Notes under the pieces: generated by a model
Told to the model about the DNA's origin: nothing
The model's database searches: none
The model's input: only the letters and a program-made list of their open reading frames with translations
Made by a program: the position numbers and the translations under genes
Assembly (NCBI GenBank): GCA_963556495.2
Contig: OY747713.1
Location: 38,855,461-38,919,460 of the forward strand
Length of the DNA stretch: 64,000 bases
Origin: Valencia hispanica
Taxonomy: Eukaryota > Chordata > Actinopteri > Cyprinodontiformes > Valenciidae
Direction of reading: 5' to 3'
Shown here: positions 56,001-64,000 of the stretch, one piece after another
Layout of the letters: every line of letters starts with the position of its first letter
Numbering within the stretch: the stretch's first letter is position 1

Positions 56001-58731
56001 GTCCAGATGCAGGCGATCCCCGAGGACGCTCCTCACGCCGACAGCGGAGATGAGGATGAGGAGGACCCCGACAAACGTGTCTCCAGTGAGCGATTCTACA
56101 CGCACACACAAAGCCGTTTGATTAAGGCTCAGTTTGTTAGGGGGCTGACCGATTCCCGTGCGTTACAGTCCGCGCCCACGACAAGAGGATAGCCTGCGAG
56201 GAGGAGTTTTCAGACTCTGAAGACGAGGCCGAGGGGCAAGGAGGAGGCCGCAGGAACGCAGCCAACCACAAAAAGGCAAAAAGAGTGAAGAAGGAGGAGG
56301 AGAAGGAAGGAGAGGAAAAGAAAGGTGAGAGCCACATTGGAAGTGATATTTGAGGGTTTTCTGTACTAATTGCATTCCGTTTGTTTTCTAGAAGTGAAAG
56401 AGGAAGAAAAAGAAGAAGAGAAGATGGATACATCTGGGTAAGAGCCAGAGTTATAGCCATATTATAACGGAAAGCCTTTCCATGGGGACATTTCTACATA
56501 TTTCTGGGGCTTTTTTTTAAAGCAATACAAACATTTGAGTATAAAACCTTTATCTAGATGGGTTATACGGTCTGTTCCACGAACCCTGATTGAGCACACC
56601 TGAATATAAGCTGCACATTTTCATGTTGAATATGAGATATTTACCTAGAAAGACAACACAACAGTAACATGTCTGGTTGGAAAATAAAACCTACTAGCCT
56701 GCCAGAAAAGTCATTGGTCTCTATCTTCCTCACTAAAGCCACTGAAGTCGTCGTCTTTATGTCCTCTCAAAGCTTTTGTCGTCTTTTTACACTGACTCAG
56801 TTCTTCCCGCTTCCTCCTCCAACGTCTCACCATCGATTCATTGATGTCAAGCTAACCTTCAGTAGCTCTATTTCCTTCTTTGACTACCAGCTCAATTGTC
56901 TTTAATTTAAAAGCTGCATTTCTTTGTGCGTGTTCCATGATGAGGGTGTGTGCACAAAAACCATGATGAGGGTGTGTGCACAAAAACCACAGATACTGTC
57001 CTCTTTGGTGCATAATCCTTCCTCACGTCTCTCACTTGGATGCTTCCTGCTATAGTGCCCCCTGGAGTACATTAGCCAGTAAAAAATACATAAATTAGCC
57101 GCTTCGTTGTATAGGACGCAGGGTCTAAAGCATGTGGAAAAAGTAGCGGCTTATAGCCCGAAAATGACGGTAAGTAACGCCTTTAACAGGCTATTTCACA
57201 ACTTTTTGGCATCTGGACCAACTTCAATCTCTAACTCTTGGACTTGTTGATCAAAGACTTGGTTGTCGTGCGCTAAATACACTAGTGATGGCAAGATTGA
57301 AACAGTGTTCTAGGACATACTGAAACTATGTGGAACGTTTGATGTGAACATTTTTTCGAGGTCTGAATCAAGACGAAGGTGTCACATGACTGTTCCACTT
57401 TGCGTTCCATTATGTCATTGGCTGTTCTGAAAGGTTACGGGTGTTTCAGCCCACTTCGGTATTAAAATTGAGTAAAACACAGCTGACTATGTGATGATCT
57501 TGTTACTTTGTTTCCAAAATGTAGTTAAAAAATTGTATCCTCAATTTCACACTTAAAATATTTTTAGCTGGGCCTGCCTCTCATTAATTTTTTTGTCAAT
57601 TATTCCTTGTGTGACTTCCCCCGTGTGTCACCTGATATGAGTGAAGCATTTTAAAGCTTCTCTAGAAAACGTTTTCTGCCAAGTCTTGCCTCATTTACCT
57701 GGGTGTTAAGTACGGATGTAATGATTCGATTTCCCAAACGTTAAGTCTCTGCCATCACTAAAATATACCTTCTTTAAGGCACAGTTTGTTGTCATTCATG
57801 CCTCGAGCAATTACATAAATAAATATCTAAACGCTTTGTTTGGCATCTAAACCAGATCCAGTCAAACATTGATCTAAGACTACCTAGAGTCCATAAAATC
57901 AGTTAAATGAAACTTTGATTTTTCTAAATGAACACACATTTCTCTGGATTCTTCTCTGAGTTATATCTTTTCAAAAACCATCCAAATGATCAATAAGTCA
58001 GACAAAAGCTCCCAAGTATAATGTGTAAAATCAATGATAAAGGACCCTAACAATAGATGAATTGGAAGAGCAACTTATTATTTTTCAGAAAATACGATTT
58101 CAATGACTGAACAACATTCAGTTTGCAAAAACGATTGGACTGTAATACGTAAGCAGATTATTTAAGCGCTACGTAATATAGTAGTCATTAGGAAACTACA
58201 AGCATGTTGTATTACCAAAAGAGCAAATAGTTATTGCATATTGTCCAACGCCAGTGCATGGTCTACCAGCACTCGTTGCCTCCCCCTGCAGGCCAGCTTT
58301 ATAACGACACTGATTTCACGTTCACCTTGGTGTCTCAGATATATCTGCCTCAACACACTGCAATCAAATCATGGAGTAGGATTCTGTAGATCAGGATTGG
58401 ATGATTCAGATATTTGCTCCAGGTGCGTTGGCGTGACGATTCTCCTAAAAGTTGTAAGAGTTTAAAAAGCCCTGCCATATGTTGTCAAGGCGACGGTGGT
58501 CTTCCGTAGCCCTGATCAAGTAGTGAGTGCATATAGAACATGGACGTACTTTTCTGTAGGCCCACATTCTGCAGTGAAAAATAACTTTATATTGGTCTTG
58601 TGTAATATTCTTAATTTAGTTTTTAATGACCATGAACATAAACACTACAAATATATCCCAAATGTAATGAATCTGAAATAACTTCTCAATAAATCCATTT
58701 CAGACCAAAAGAGGAGATAAAGACGACTTGA
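50035..58731 (+). CDS. hdac1: Histone deacetylase 1 (Hdac1), 482 aa, twelve exons
   Basis: Exon joins give an in-frame protein of 482 aa, the same length as human HDAC1. It is a nuclear zinc-dependent deacetylase that removes acetyl groups from histone lysines and is the core of NuRD, Sin3 and CoREST complexes. The N-terminus is [17 protein letters not shown]. Active-site residues are all present at human-equivalent positions: Asp99, His140/His141 in [10 protein letters not shown], zinc ligands Asp174-x-Asp176-x-His178 in [11 protein letters not shown], Asp264 and Tyr303 in [19 protein letters not shown] and [16 protein letters not shown] are standard class I blocks. The acidic and lysine-rich tail keeps the CK2-type [10 protein letters not shown] site and ends GPKEEIKTT. 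hdac2 is excluded by the [15 protein letters not shown] tail and by the marcksl1/eif3i neighbours, although the catalytic domains are very close. Confidence 0.97.
50084..51522 (+). other. hdac1: hdac1 intron 1
   Basis: 1439 bp. It contains a GCTA-rich palindromic stretch (50224-50251, with the perfect GCTAACGTTAGC), a C run (50651-50661), and otherwise AT-rich DNA. The acceptor is 'ctcctacag'. Confidence 0.85.
51523..51635 (+). CDS. hdac1: hdac1 coding exon 2
   Basis: [20 protein letters not shown] and [15 protein letters not shown], then donor TAT|GTGAGT. Residues 18-54. Confidence 0.97.
51852..52330. repeat. Probable dispersed repeat in hdac1 intron 2
   Basis: It starts 'aaagggggggtattatggtt' followed by 'ccaggcacatattacccttc', the opening words of a fish repeat I have seen often but cannot name. 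GC-rich body with 'gaggggtggggcaggggagc'. Boundaries are approximate. Confidence 0.4.
53044..53161 (+). CDS. hdac1: hdac1 coding exon 3
   Basis: [20 protein letters not shown] and [19 protein letters not shown], ending with the first base of the Phe94 codon. Donor T|GTGCGT. Confidence 0.97.
53162..53255 (+). other. hdac1: hdac1 intron 3 (94 bp) with a (CTT)n branch/pyrimidine tract
   Basis: A very short intron whose 3' end is a CTT trinucleotide repeat (about 53225-53250) running directly into TTGCAG. The microsatellite thus serves as the polypyrimidine tract. Confidence 0.9.
53256..53330 (+). CDS. hdac1: hdac1 coding exon 4
   Basis: [20 protein letters not shown] and GGSV, carrying the Asp99 site. 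Donor G|GTAAGT. Confidence 0.97.
53408..53546 (+). CDS. hdac1: hdac1 coding exon 5
   Basis: [20 protein letters not shown] then [20 protein letters not shown], with His140/His141. It ends with two bases of Lys165. Donor AA|GTAAGA. Confidence 0.97.
53690..53935 (+). mobile_element. Decayed Tc1/mariner relic in hdac1 intron 5
   Basis: 'taatggcccagtcaaagtcc', 'ggtctaaatggaattgagac', 'gtttgattgatcttgagcta' and 'ttgcaaacaagaaagggtaa' are the 3' half of the Tc1 relic family also seen at 11.3 and 13.3 kb. Confidence 0.7.
54217..54954. mobile_element. PIF/Harbinger-type MITE with TAA target duplication
   Basis: The element is 54220-54951 (732 bp). Termini GGGTGTATTCAGACC and GGTCTGAATACACCC are perfect 15-bp inverted repeats, flanked on both sides by TAA (54217-54219 and 54952-54954), the 3-bp duplication of PIF/Harbinger elements. 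Subterminal words repeat in both orientations ('ggtgcggttcgcattcacac' against 'gtattcacacctgaagcgaa'). The interior has no transposase frame, so it is nonautonomous. Confidence 0.88.
55081..55222 (+). CDS. hdac1: hdac1 coding exon 6
   Basis: [20 protein letters not shown] with the zinc ligands, then [21 protein letters not shown]. The donor AGG|GTTGGT deviates from consensus after GT. Confidence 0.96.
55304..55396 (+). CDS. hdac1: hdac1 coding exon 7
   Basis: [20 protein letters not shown] and [11 protein letters not shown]. Donor CCT|GTGAGT. The 81-bp intron before it keeps the frame open, so a run-through frame is not evidence of a larger exon. Confidence 0.97.
55509..55617 (+). CDS. hdac1: hdac1 coding exon 8
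   Basis: [20 protein letters not shown] then [17 protein letters not shown], with Asp264. Donor G|GTAAAG. Confidence 0.97.
55705..56085 (+). CDS. hdac1: hdac1 coding exon 9 (large)
   Basis: 127 codons from [20 protein letters not shown] through Tyr303 and [20 protein letters not shown] to the acidic [15 protein letters not shown]. This single exon covers a stretch that, as I recall, is split by introns in mammals. Donor A|GTGAGC. Confidence 0.96.
56169..56324 (+). CDS. hdac1: hdac1 coding exon 10
   Basis: [20 protein letters not shown] then a basic and acidic tail ([18 protein letters not shown]). It holds the two CK2-type serines. Donor G|GTGAGA. Confidence 0.95.
56392..56437 (+). CDS. hdac1: hdac1 coding exon 11
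   Basis: [16 protein letters not shown], found by frame continuity. Acceptor 'gttttctag', donor GG|GTAAGA. Confidence 0.92.
56935..56986. repeat. 26-bp unit repeated twice in tandem
   Basis: CCATGATGAGGGTGTGTGCA plus CAAAAA, twice without change. Confidence 0.95.
57090..57174. mobile_element. MITE-like relic ('agtagcggcttatag')
   Basis: 'aaattagccgcttcgttgta', 'gcagggtctaaagcatgtgg' and 'aagtagcggcttatagcccg' are words of a dispersed vertebrate repeat of unknown class. The ends 'attagccgct' and 'agcggcttat' are mutually inverted. Confidence 0.45.
58704..58731 (+). CDS. hdac1: hdac1 coding exon 12 (last)
   Basis: Completes Gly, then PKEEIKTT and TGA (58729-58731). It keeps the GPKEE-type C-terminus expected of fish Hdac1. 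Confidence 0.9.
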
Positions 58732-59470
58732 GGCGATGCTGAAGGACGAAGTGGATGATTCCTGTTTACCTCCTGCAACCAGAGGATCTTTTTGTATTCC
58801 TGTTTTACTTTGTCCCTGCAGACAAACCCGGTTTACATTGTTCACACGAGTTAAGCGGCAGGTTTCATACAGCCCCACCTACCGCCCGCCCTGTGAGGCG
58901 TTTCATTCCCTCCAACCCCTGTGAGCTGTTGTGTACACCAGGTTTGCTGTTTCCATGCTGGGATGTCTGATGAAAGCCCGTCTGTGGGGCCACAGTTCTG
59001 ATATCTTCAAGGATGTAGATGGCTTCACATGCAGCAAGACCTTCCCTTTTTTTTTTGTAACTATTTATGACACAGACAACCTTCTTCGCCTTACTGTTCA
59101 TCAGTGAATGCATGCTTAGAATCATCTCACCTTCAGCATGTACATATTTCTTAGTCCCCCACCTCCATACAGTCTGCTCATTAAGTTATTTTAAATCATG
59201 GATCCAGTCACCTAATCTTCCCACAAATATCCGCTCTGTGAACCCATTTCCTTCCTTTGCTGTTTTTATGTTCATGAAGTGTGTGTGAACCTCTCCAGAG
59301 GCTGATGTTGCTGAGCAAATGACTTATTTTAGAGATTTTGTATCATTTTACAGAAATGTCGAGATAGCCGAACGGCTTTCGAAGTGTGACTGGTTGGAGT
59401 TGTATCTTTGTGAAATGTGCATTATCATATCTTTGTCATAAAAAAAATAAAGAAAACCGATCCACTTTCC
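58732..59470 (+). other. hdac1: hdac1 3' UTR
   Basis: Runs from the stop codon to the poly(A) signal at 59446. No repeat recognised. Length inferred from the signal. Confidence 0.65.
59446..59451 (+). terminator. hdac1: Poly(A) signal of hdac1
   Basis: AATAAA inside an A-rich stretch about 715 bases after the stop, followed by 'tttgtgtatatgctc' U/GU-rich DNA. Confidence 0.65.
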
Positions 59471-60471
59471 TTTGTGTATATGCTCATTATTCAAATTATT
59501 TTGTAAATATAACAATATCATCTAACAGTTGTCAGAATGTAAAGATGAAGCCCTCCCCCCCCTTGCAGTTATTTGAGCATCACAAGTTGGTTAATTTCTT
59601 CTGTTGCCGTGGATAGGAGCCAATGTTTTAATACTGTCGTTTACAGCAGCAAGGCATCAAACATTTCACAAGGTTGAAGCACAAACACACGGTCATTGAC
59701 CATTTAGGCTTTCTGTAGGATCTGAAGACAGAACCATTAGCAATGGGTAATTGTCTGCTAAAACCTATGAATATTCATGTTCACTCGAGCATTATGTTAA
59801 AGAGCCAGCTGATGATCTGTTTCGGGAGATTGGCAGTTTCCAGATTCATGTCAAAGCCTACAGAGGCCTCAAGGGGACATACAGGATTATTTTTCTTCAT
59901 GCGTTCTTTCACAAATTTACTAGTCGGTTCATGCGGCATTTTAAATACCAAAAGCCTCCCTGCTACAATTTAAGGTTTTTGTAAGGCTTTTACATTTACA
60001 TTAATATCTTGTTTGAGATATGAATTTTTTAAAGTTATTTTCCGGGGGTAATACCGCCATCTGCTGACAGTTTTGTTTGGAGTATTTTTTGTTTTGGGAG
60101 GTTGATGAAAAAAAAAAAAAAAAAGAAACACTGAACTGAGAAGGTTGCCCTAATATGAAGACGACTTGCCACACCATTAGACTTGGGTTCAATTGAAGAG
60201 TACAATTTTCCTTGATTTAACTTTAGGTATACATTGATGTAACCAATGTGAAGCCATGGAAGAGTAGAATTTGTTGCATTTATCCCCCAGAGTAAAAACC
60301 CATCTTTTAATCTCCAAGAAGCTGATTTAAATTCAACAAAATCCTCAGCGATATTTAGTTCAAAGAGACTGTTATAGATGTCAGTAGGTGCACAACTGGT
60401 GATCTTGATCGGTACAAACTCCAAACACCCCCAAAAAAACTGCCAAACGTTCCTTTCTTTGACCTTTTTCT
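59471..60471. other. Interval between convergent hdac1 and eif3i
   Basis: About 1 kb with no recognised gene. 59743-59984 is open in two plus frames (for example EHYVKEPADDLFREIGSFQI in one) but matches nothing I know. An A-run is at about 60108-60124. The region could be a relic of a repeat. Confidence 0.4.
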
Positions 60472-60477
60472 TTTATT
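60472..60477 (-). terminator. eif3i: Poly(A) signal of eif3i (minus strand)
   Basis: TTTATT on the plus strand is AATAAA on the coding strand, 128 bases after the eif3i stop codon. Confidence 0.7.
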
Positions 60478-60604
60478 GATAAGATTTGGGGTTTGCAAGT
60501 TAAATGTAATTACTGCTGGCAAATGTTAAAAATGTTTAACTTATAATTATAGTTCAGTACAAAGGATGGGAGGTGACTGATGTTAGCTGAAGCTGTCACG
60601 ATGG

Positions 60605-60686
60605 TTACGCCTCCAGTTCAAAGTCAAAGTAATGTGGGTCAAAGTAATGAATTCGTACATATCCGTCTTCTCCTCCACTGCTGTAA
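60605..60686 (-). CDS. eif3i: eif3i last coding exon
   Basis: [26 protein letters not shown] and TAA (60605-60607 on the plus strand as 'tta'). The acceptor reads 'cttacag' on the coding strand. Confidence 0.97.
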
Positions 60687-63600
60687 CTGTAAGACAACAC
60701 AGACGGTACAGGAACACTGAGCAGTTTAGACATTTACATTTTAACACATTAATCAAATGTTTATTTCCTACAGAACAATGAAAACAAATAATAGACTAGA
60801 ACTAACAAAAAGGAATTAGATCATTCAATCATATTCTTAGCAGAAAGTAACAAATACAGACGGATTGTACCTCTTGCCGTCAGGATGGAACGCCACACAG
60901 TTGATGGGGCCAAAATGACCTTTGACCCTCCCAAACTCCTCCTCGTAGGCAGCGTGGAAGAACCTAAATGCAGCAGGTTACACATATAACCAACCAATAA
61001 ATCCTACAAATATAGATTTTTTTCTCTCTCCCTATTAGAACCTTAATCATAAACTTTCACTCACCTCGCCTCAAACTTGCCGATCCTAGTGGAGGTCGTG
61101 GTGACGTCCATGGCTTCTTGCCCACCTCCCATCACCACCTTAACGAAATGTTTACAGTCAGAGACAGTCCCATGGCAACAAGAACATTAACGACGCTCCG
61201 TAAGAGTCGTGTCTTACATGATCCATTATAGGAGAGATGGCAGCAGAGTTTACCGGCCGGTCTGTCCTAAATGTCTTGATGTGATCCAGAGAATTGCAGT
61301 CAAACAGCTAAGAGAACAAAGAGAGAGAGAGACTCATGGTTTAAATGTATACACGTGAATCTAGGAGCGGTAAAGTGTAAGGCGGCGGCTGTGTTACTTT
61401 AGAGGTGTTATCCTTGGAGGCAGTGATCACCATAGTGAGATCGACGGATGTCTGGATGTCGTTGATCTGCCTGGTGTGCTCCTTAGCCTTCTTCAGAATT
61501 TCTCCAGACTGAGTAACGACCAAAACAACTTTCTTTATCCACAGCATATGCAACAACCTTATATCTCTGAGACAGAGCCTAACGTAGCTGGGTTGGCGTC
61601 AAACCTTAGCAGCGAACTGGTTGATCTCTCCGTTCTCGTGGCCCGCTATGACAAACTCGCCCAGAGGTCCCCACACAGCACTGGTTATCTTGCACTCGCT
61701 GCAGGGGACGGACAGATAGGGATTGTTGTCCTCTGCAGAGAAACACAGAGTCTCCCTTTAGGCCACTGAGTGAAGCAGAGCTGCTGCTGAGAGGACAATG
61801 TAAAGAATGATTGAAGCACACAGCAAAACCAACTGGAACTGGTGACGTCTTGTTATACGTGTGCTAAGAAAGAGTTTGAAGATTAGGTTTCAAATAAATT
61901 AGAGAGACAAAAGGCTATGACCTGGAGATTAATCAATTTCAACTGAATAATAACATGAATGAATGAATGAATAACGGTTTAGACAAGGCAAATTTATTTG
62001 TATGACACTTTCTGCAACAAGGCAATTCGAGGTGATTTGCATTAATAAGGGGGGGGGGGGGGGGGGGGGATAAAAGCAGCAATAAAACAAAAAAAGAAAA
62101 CCATCAGAAACATAAATGGCATTCAAGCTATTATTAAGCAAACGCAACTCTAAACAGATGAGTTTTTAGCTTTGATTTAGTATTTCAGCAGCTTTGCAGT
62201 TTTCTGGAAGGTTGTTCCGGATAAGAGGAGCATAGAAACTGAAAACTGCTTCTCCATGTTTGGTTCTGATTCTAGGGTTGAGATTAATAGACTGGAATTA
62301 GAGGACATTAGTGGTCTGGGGAGTGGTATAGTGACAGTAGCTCTTCCACATCCTTTGGTGATAACCCCATTCAATGATTTATAAACTAGTAGGAGTATTT
62401 AGAAGTCTATTCTCTGAGCTACAGGGAGCCAGTGTAAGGACTTTAGAACGGAGGTGATGTGCTCTACTTTCCTGGTTCTAGTGAGGAACACGAGCGGCAG
62501 CGTTCTAGATCAGCTGCAGCTGTCTGATCGACTTTTTAGGCAGACCTGTGAAGATGCTGTTGCAGTAATCAATCAGACTAAGGATAAACGCATGGATTAG
62601 TTCTTCTAGGTCCTGTTCCGACATAAATCCTGTAATCCTAGAAATGTTCTTCAGGTGATAGAAGGTTGACCTTGTTATTGCCTTTATGTGACCCTGAAGG
62701 TTCAGGTCTGAGTCCATAACTACACCTAGATTTCGGGCCTGATCAGGTCTTGCCTTTCAACTTTATTGTAAATAAAGTGATTAGCCATTTAAATAGTTAA
62801 TAAAAATCTGAATTGAGCAAATATTTTCTGTTACATAATCTCTCAGGTCATGCTTTATATACACTGATATCTGGCAGCAAAGTTTCTCTATTTTAAGTGA
62901 GATCAGTATAAAGACTAATATTCACTGCTGCACCGCAAGTAAAACAAAAAAGCGACAGAAACCTGCATTCACAATCTGATAAACCCAAACACACACACCA
63001 CAAACTGAGCATGAAAATACTTCATGTGTGTGTGTGGGGGTATTTTGGTAATAATTAAATCCATTATTTTAAATGGTTGTTCATCTATATATTACCCTTG
63101 AAAGACAGTGAATTGTCTACAAAAAAAAGGGATGCTAGAGGGACCTAAAAACTCACTGAATGTAGCAATCCTGGATCAGCCTCTAAAAGAACAGAACATA
63201 AACACAGCTAGCTTGATGCGAAGCTTCGATCTGTGTGCCACAGTCTCAGGTTTAAACATAGTAAGTAGAAAACACAGTTTTCAGCTGTCAACTGTGACAA
63301 ACTTGTTAACAAGTATTACTTCTTACACATTAGATATGGTTTCCTGCTGGTATTCTAAAGCATTTTATTGTTTTTCAAGGTGTTTGTGGCCAACATATTA
63401 AAAACATAAAAGAAAAAGAAACATGACCATAACCAAAACTATAGGAGTATGGTTAAAAACCATACAAGCCAAGGCAAGGCAAATGTATTTATATTGCACA
63501 CTTTCAGCAACAAGGCAATTCAAGGTGCTCTGGGTGATTATGGTGAAAAAAATAAAAGATACAGAAAAACTCAACATTGAACTGTGTGTGTGTGTGTGTA

Positions 63601-63751
63601 CCCATCTGCTGTGGATCTCTCAAGTCAAAGAAGTTCAGGAAGCACTGGTAACCCATCTGCTTGTCTGTGGAAAACATGATGATGTTGCCGCTGAAGTCGA
63701 AGCCGCATGTCCTGACAGCGGAGTTGGTGTTGAGCAGAGCCAGCTGTTTAC
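60605..63751 (-). CDS. eif3i: eIF3 subunit i (Eif3i), C-terminal 242 codons, seven exons
   Basis: Seven exons on the minus strand join in frame to codons 84-325 of a 325-aa protein by comparison with the human length. The first exons lie outside the window to the right. eIF3i is a WD40 beta-propeller subunit of the 13-subunit eIF3 complex, which brings mRNA to the 40S ribosomal subunit in the cytoplasm. Diagnostic blocks are [120 protein letters not shown] and the C-terminus [13 protein letters not shown]. All introns are GT-AG. The gene converges on hdac1. One long intron holds LINE debris. Confidence is high; only the 5' end is unseen. Confidence 0.97.
60871..60963 (-). CDS. eif3i: eif3i coding exon (second last)
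   Basis: [20 protein letters not shown] then [10 protein letters not shown], with split Arg and Ser codons at its ends. Donor AG|GTACAA. Confidence 0.97.
61065..61138 (-). CDS. eif3i: eif3i coding exon (third last)
   Basis: [24 protein letters not shown], then two bases of Arg. Donor AG|GTGAGT. Confidence 0.97.
61218..61307 (-). CDS. eif3i: eif3i coding exon (fourth last)
   Basis: Thirty codons, [20 protein letters not shown] to SPIMDH. Donor CAT|GTAAGA. Confidence 0.97.
61398..61508 (-). CDS. eif3i: eif3i coding exon (fifth last)
   Basis: Thirty-seven codons, [20 protein letters not shown] to SKDNTSK. Donor AAA|GTAACA. Confidence 0.97.
61605..61732 (-). CDS. eif3i: eif3i coding exon (sixth last)
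   Basis: Completes Glu, then [20 protein letters not shown] to [10 protein letters not shown]. Acceptor 'tctctgcag', donor AAG|GTTTGA. Confidence 0.96.
61983..62755 (-). mobile_element. L2-clade LINE fragment, RT C-terminus and 3' end (-)
   Basis: The minus frame 62717-62505 reads [20 protein letters not shown] then [20 protein letters not shown] and [10 protein letters not shown], the conserved region after the reverse transcriptase in fish L2-type LINEs. It continues with broken frames to a 3' end of the type 'aattgccttgttgcagaaag' (coding strand). It is 5'-truncated and dead, and interrupted near its 3' end by a G run (62049-62069). Confidence 0.85.
62049..62069. repeat. Poly(G) run, 21 bases
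   Basis: Twenty-one consecutive G on the plus strand; C-rich in the eif3i transcript. Confidence 0.9.
63472..63545 (-). mobile_element. L2 3'-end scrap in the eif3i intron (-)
   Basis: 'aaggcaaggcaaatgtattt' and 'cagcaacaaggcaattcaag' match the tail of the L2 copy at 61983. Only about 75 bp remain. Confidence 0.65.
63583..63600. repeat. (TG)n/(CA)n microsatellite abutting a splice donor
   Basis: On the eif3i strand the exon ends ATGG and the intron begins GTACACACACACACACACAG, so the repeat starts at the splice site itself. Confidence 0.9.
63602..63751 (-). CDS. eif3i: eif3i coding exon (seventh last, first in window)
   Basis: Completes Gly84, then [20 protein letters not shown] to RDPQQM and the first base of Glu. 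Acceptor 'tctcctcag'. Donor GTACAC is a weak match to consensus. Confidence 0.97.
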
Positions 63752-64000
63752 CTGAGGAGAAACCGGCCGGACGTTTACAGGACTCGCTAACAAGACAACA
63801 ACTGGCACGTGTCGGATAAAATGCATTGCAGAAGTAGTCGTACACCTTGATCTTCCTCGCTTTTTAATAGCGCAATAATCAGAGAGGTAGTGAAGAGGAC
63901 CAGAGCACTCTGGAGGAGCTGCGGGGATCCACAGCTCAGGTGGAAGACAGGACAACTAGTAGTTATTTACAACAAACTTTGCATGCTAATACCAAAATTG
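63752..64000 (-). other. eif3i: eif3i intron, partial
   Basis: No further eif3i exon is visible to the window edge. The preceding exon, expected to carry the SADNSCRLWDCET block, must lie to the right. Confidence 0.75.

Larger units (their letters stand above)
56438..58703 (+). other. hdac1: hdac1 intron 11
   Basis: 2266 bp. It contains a 26-bp tandem duplication (56935-56986), a MITE-like relic (about 57090-57174), and AT-rich DNA. The acceptor is 'aaatccatttcag'. Confidence 0.85.
61733..63601 (-). other. eif3i: eif3i intron with L2 LINE debris and a CA repeat at its donor
   Basis: 1869 bp. It holds an L2 C-terminal/3' fragment (61983-62755), a second L2 tail scrap (63472-63545), and a CA microsatellite directly at the 5' splice site (63583-63600 as TG on the plus strand). 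Confidence 0.85.

Noticed and set aside
55743..56111. 122-codon minus frame
   Set aside because: Antisense shadow of hdac1 exon 9.
55719..56192. hdac1 exon 9 frame running on past 56085
   Set aside because: The open frame continues into the intron, but the protein aligns only to VS at 56085 and then jumps to 56169.
59743..59984. Two overlapping plus frames between hdac1 and eif3i
   Set aside because: Both are short, match nothing I know, and lack splice or promoter context. I left the interval as unexplained DNA.

Overview
The window looks like nuclear DNA from a ray-finned (teleost) fish. It has spliced vertebrate genes with GT-AG introns, long AT-rich intergenic DNA, and typical fish repeats: Tc1/mariner relics, RTE, CR1/Rex1-like and L2-clade LINEs, tRNA-derived SINEs, and hAT and PIF/Harbinger MITEs. 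I cannot name the species. A percomorph fish is a guess from the repeats.

Three protein-coding genes are supported. marcksl1 (+, CDS 41527-43152, 2 exons, 212 aa) encodes a MARCKS-like membrane/actin/calmodulin-binding protein. hdac1 (+, CDS 50035-58731, 12 exons, 482 aa) encodes the class I histone deacetylase and is complete and in frame, with all active-site residues present. eif3i (-, 60605-63751, the last 7 coding exons, 242 codons) encodes the WD40 subunit i of translation initiation factor 3. Its 5' part lies beyond the right edge. hdac1 and eif3i converge, with poly(A) signals about 1 kb apart.

Layout. 1-41 kb is a gene-poor tract with no host coding exon I can recognise. It holds a decayed RTE endonuclease (about 2.0-2.5 kb), a GC-rich block (2.9-3.4 kb), many Tc1 relics, a SINE split by a 2.1-kb nested insertion (8.9-11.3 kb), an hAT MITE with a perfect 8-bp target duplication (20.8 kb), a tandem pair of repeats joined by a 52-bp palindrome (27.7-29.0 kb), a near-perfect palindromic Tc1/mariner MITE (29.2-29.7 kb), a 5'-truncated CR1/Rex1-like LINE with a 562-codon reverse transcriptase ORF (30.6-33.3 kb), an L2 3' end (34.5-35.2 kb) and a tRNA-derived SINE (38.2 kb). 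41.2-44.0 kb is marcksl1. 44-49.9 kb is intergenic and holds one Tc1 relic with both ends and a low-repeat tract that may be regulatory. 49.9-59.5 kb is hdac1, whose introns carry a Tc1 relic and a PIF/Harbinger MITE. 59.5-64 kb is the hdac1/eif3i interval and eif3i, with L2 LINE pieces in one eif3i intron.

The genes do not form a pathway. They are neighbours whose linkage is ancient: EIF3I, HDAC1 and MARCKSL1 also lie close together on human chromosome 1p35, in a different order and orientation. I found no operon, CRISPR array, phage or clearly new system. The most interesting points are the divergent effector domain of Marcksl1, microsatellites fused to splice sites in hdac1 and eif3i, and the structured repeats.
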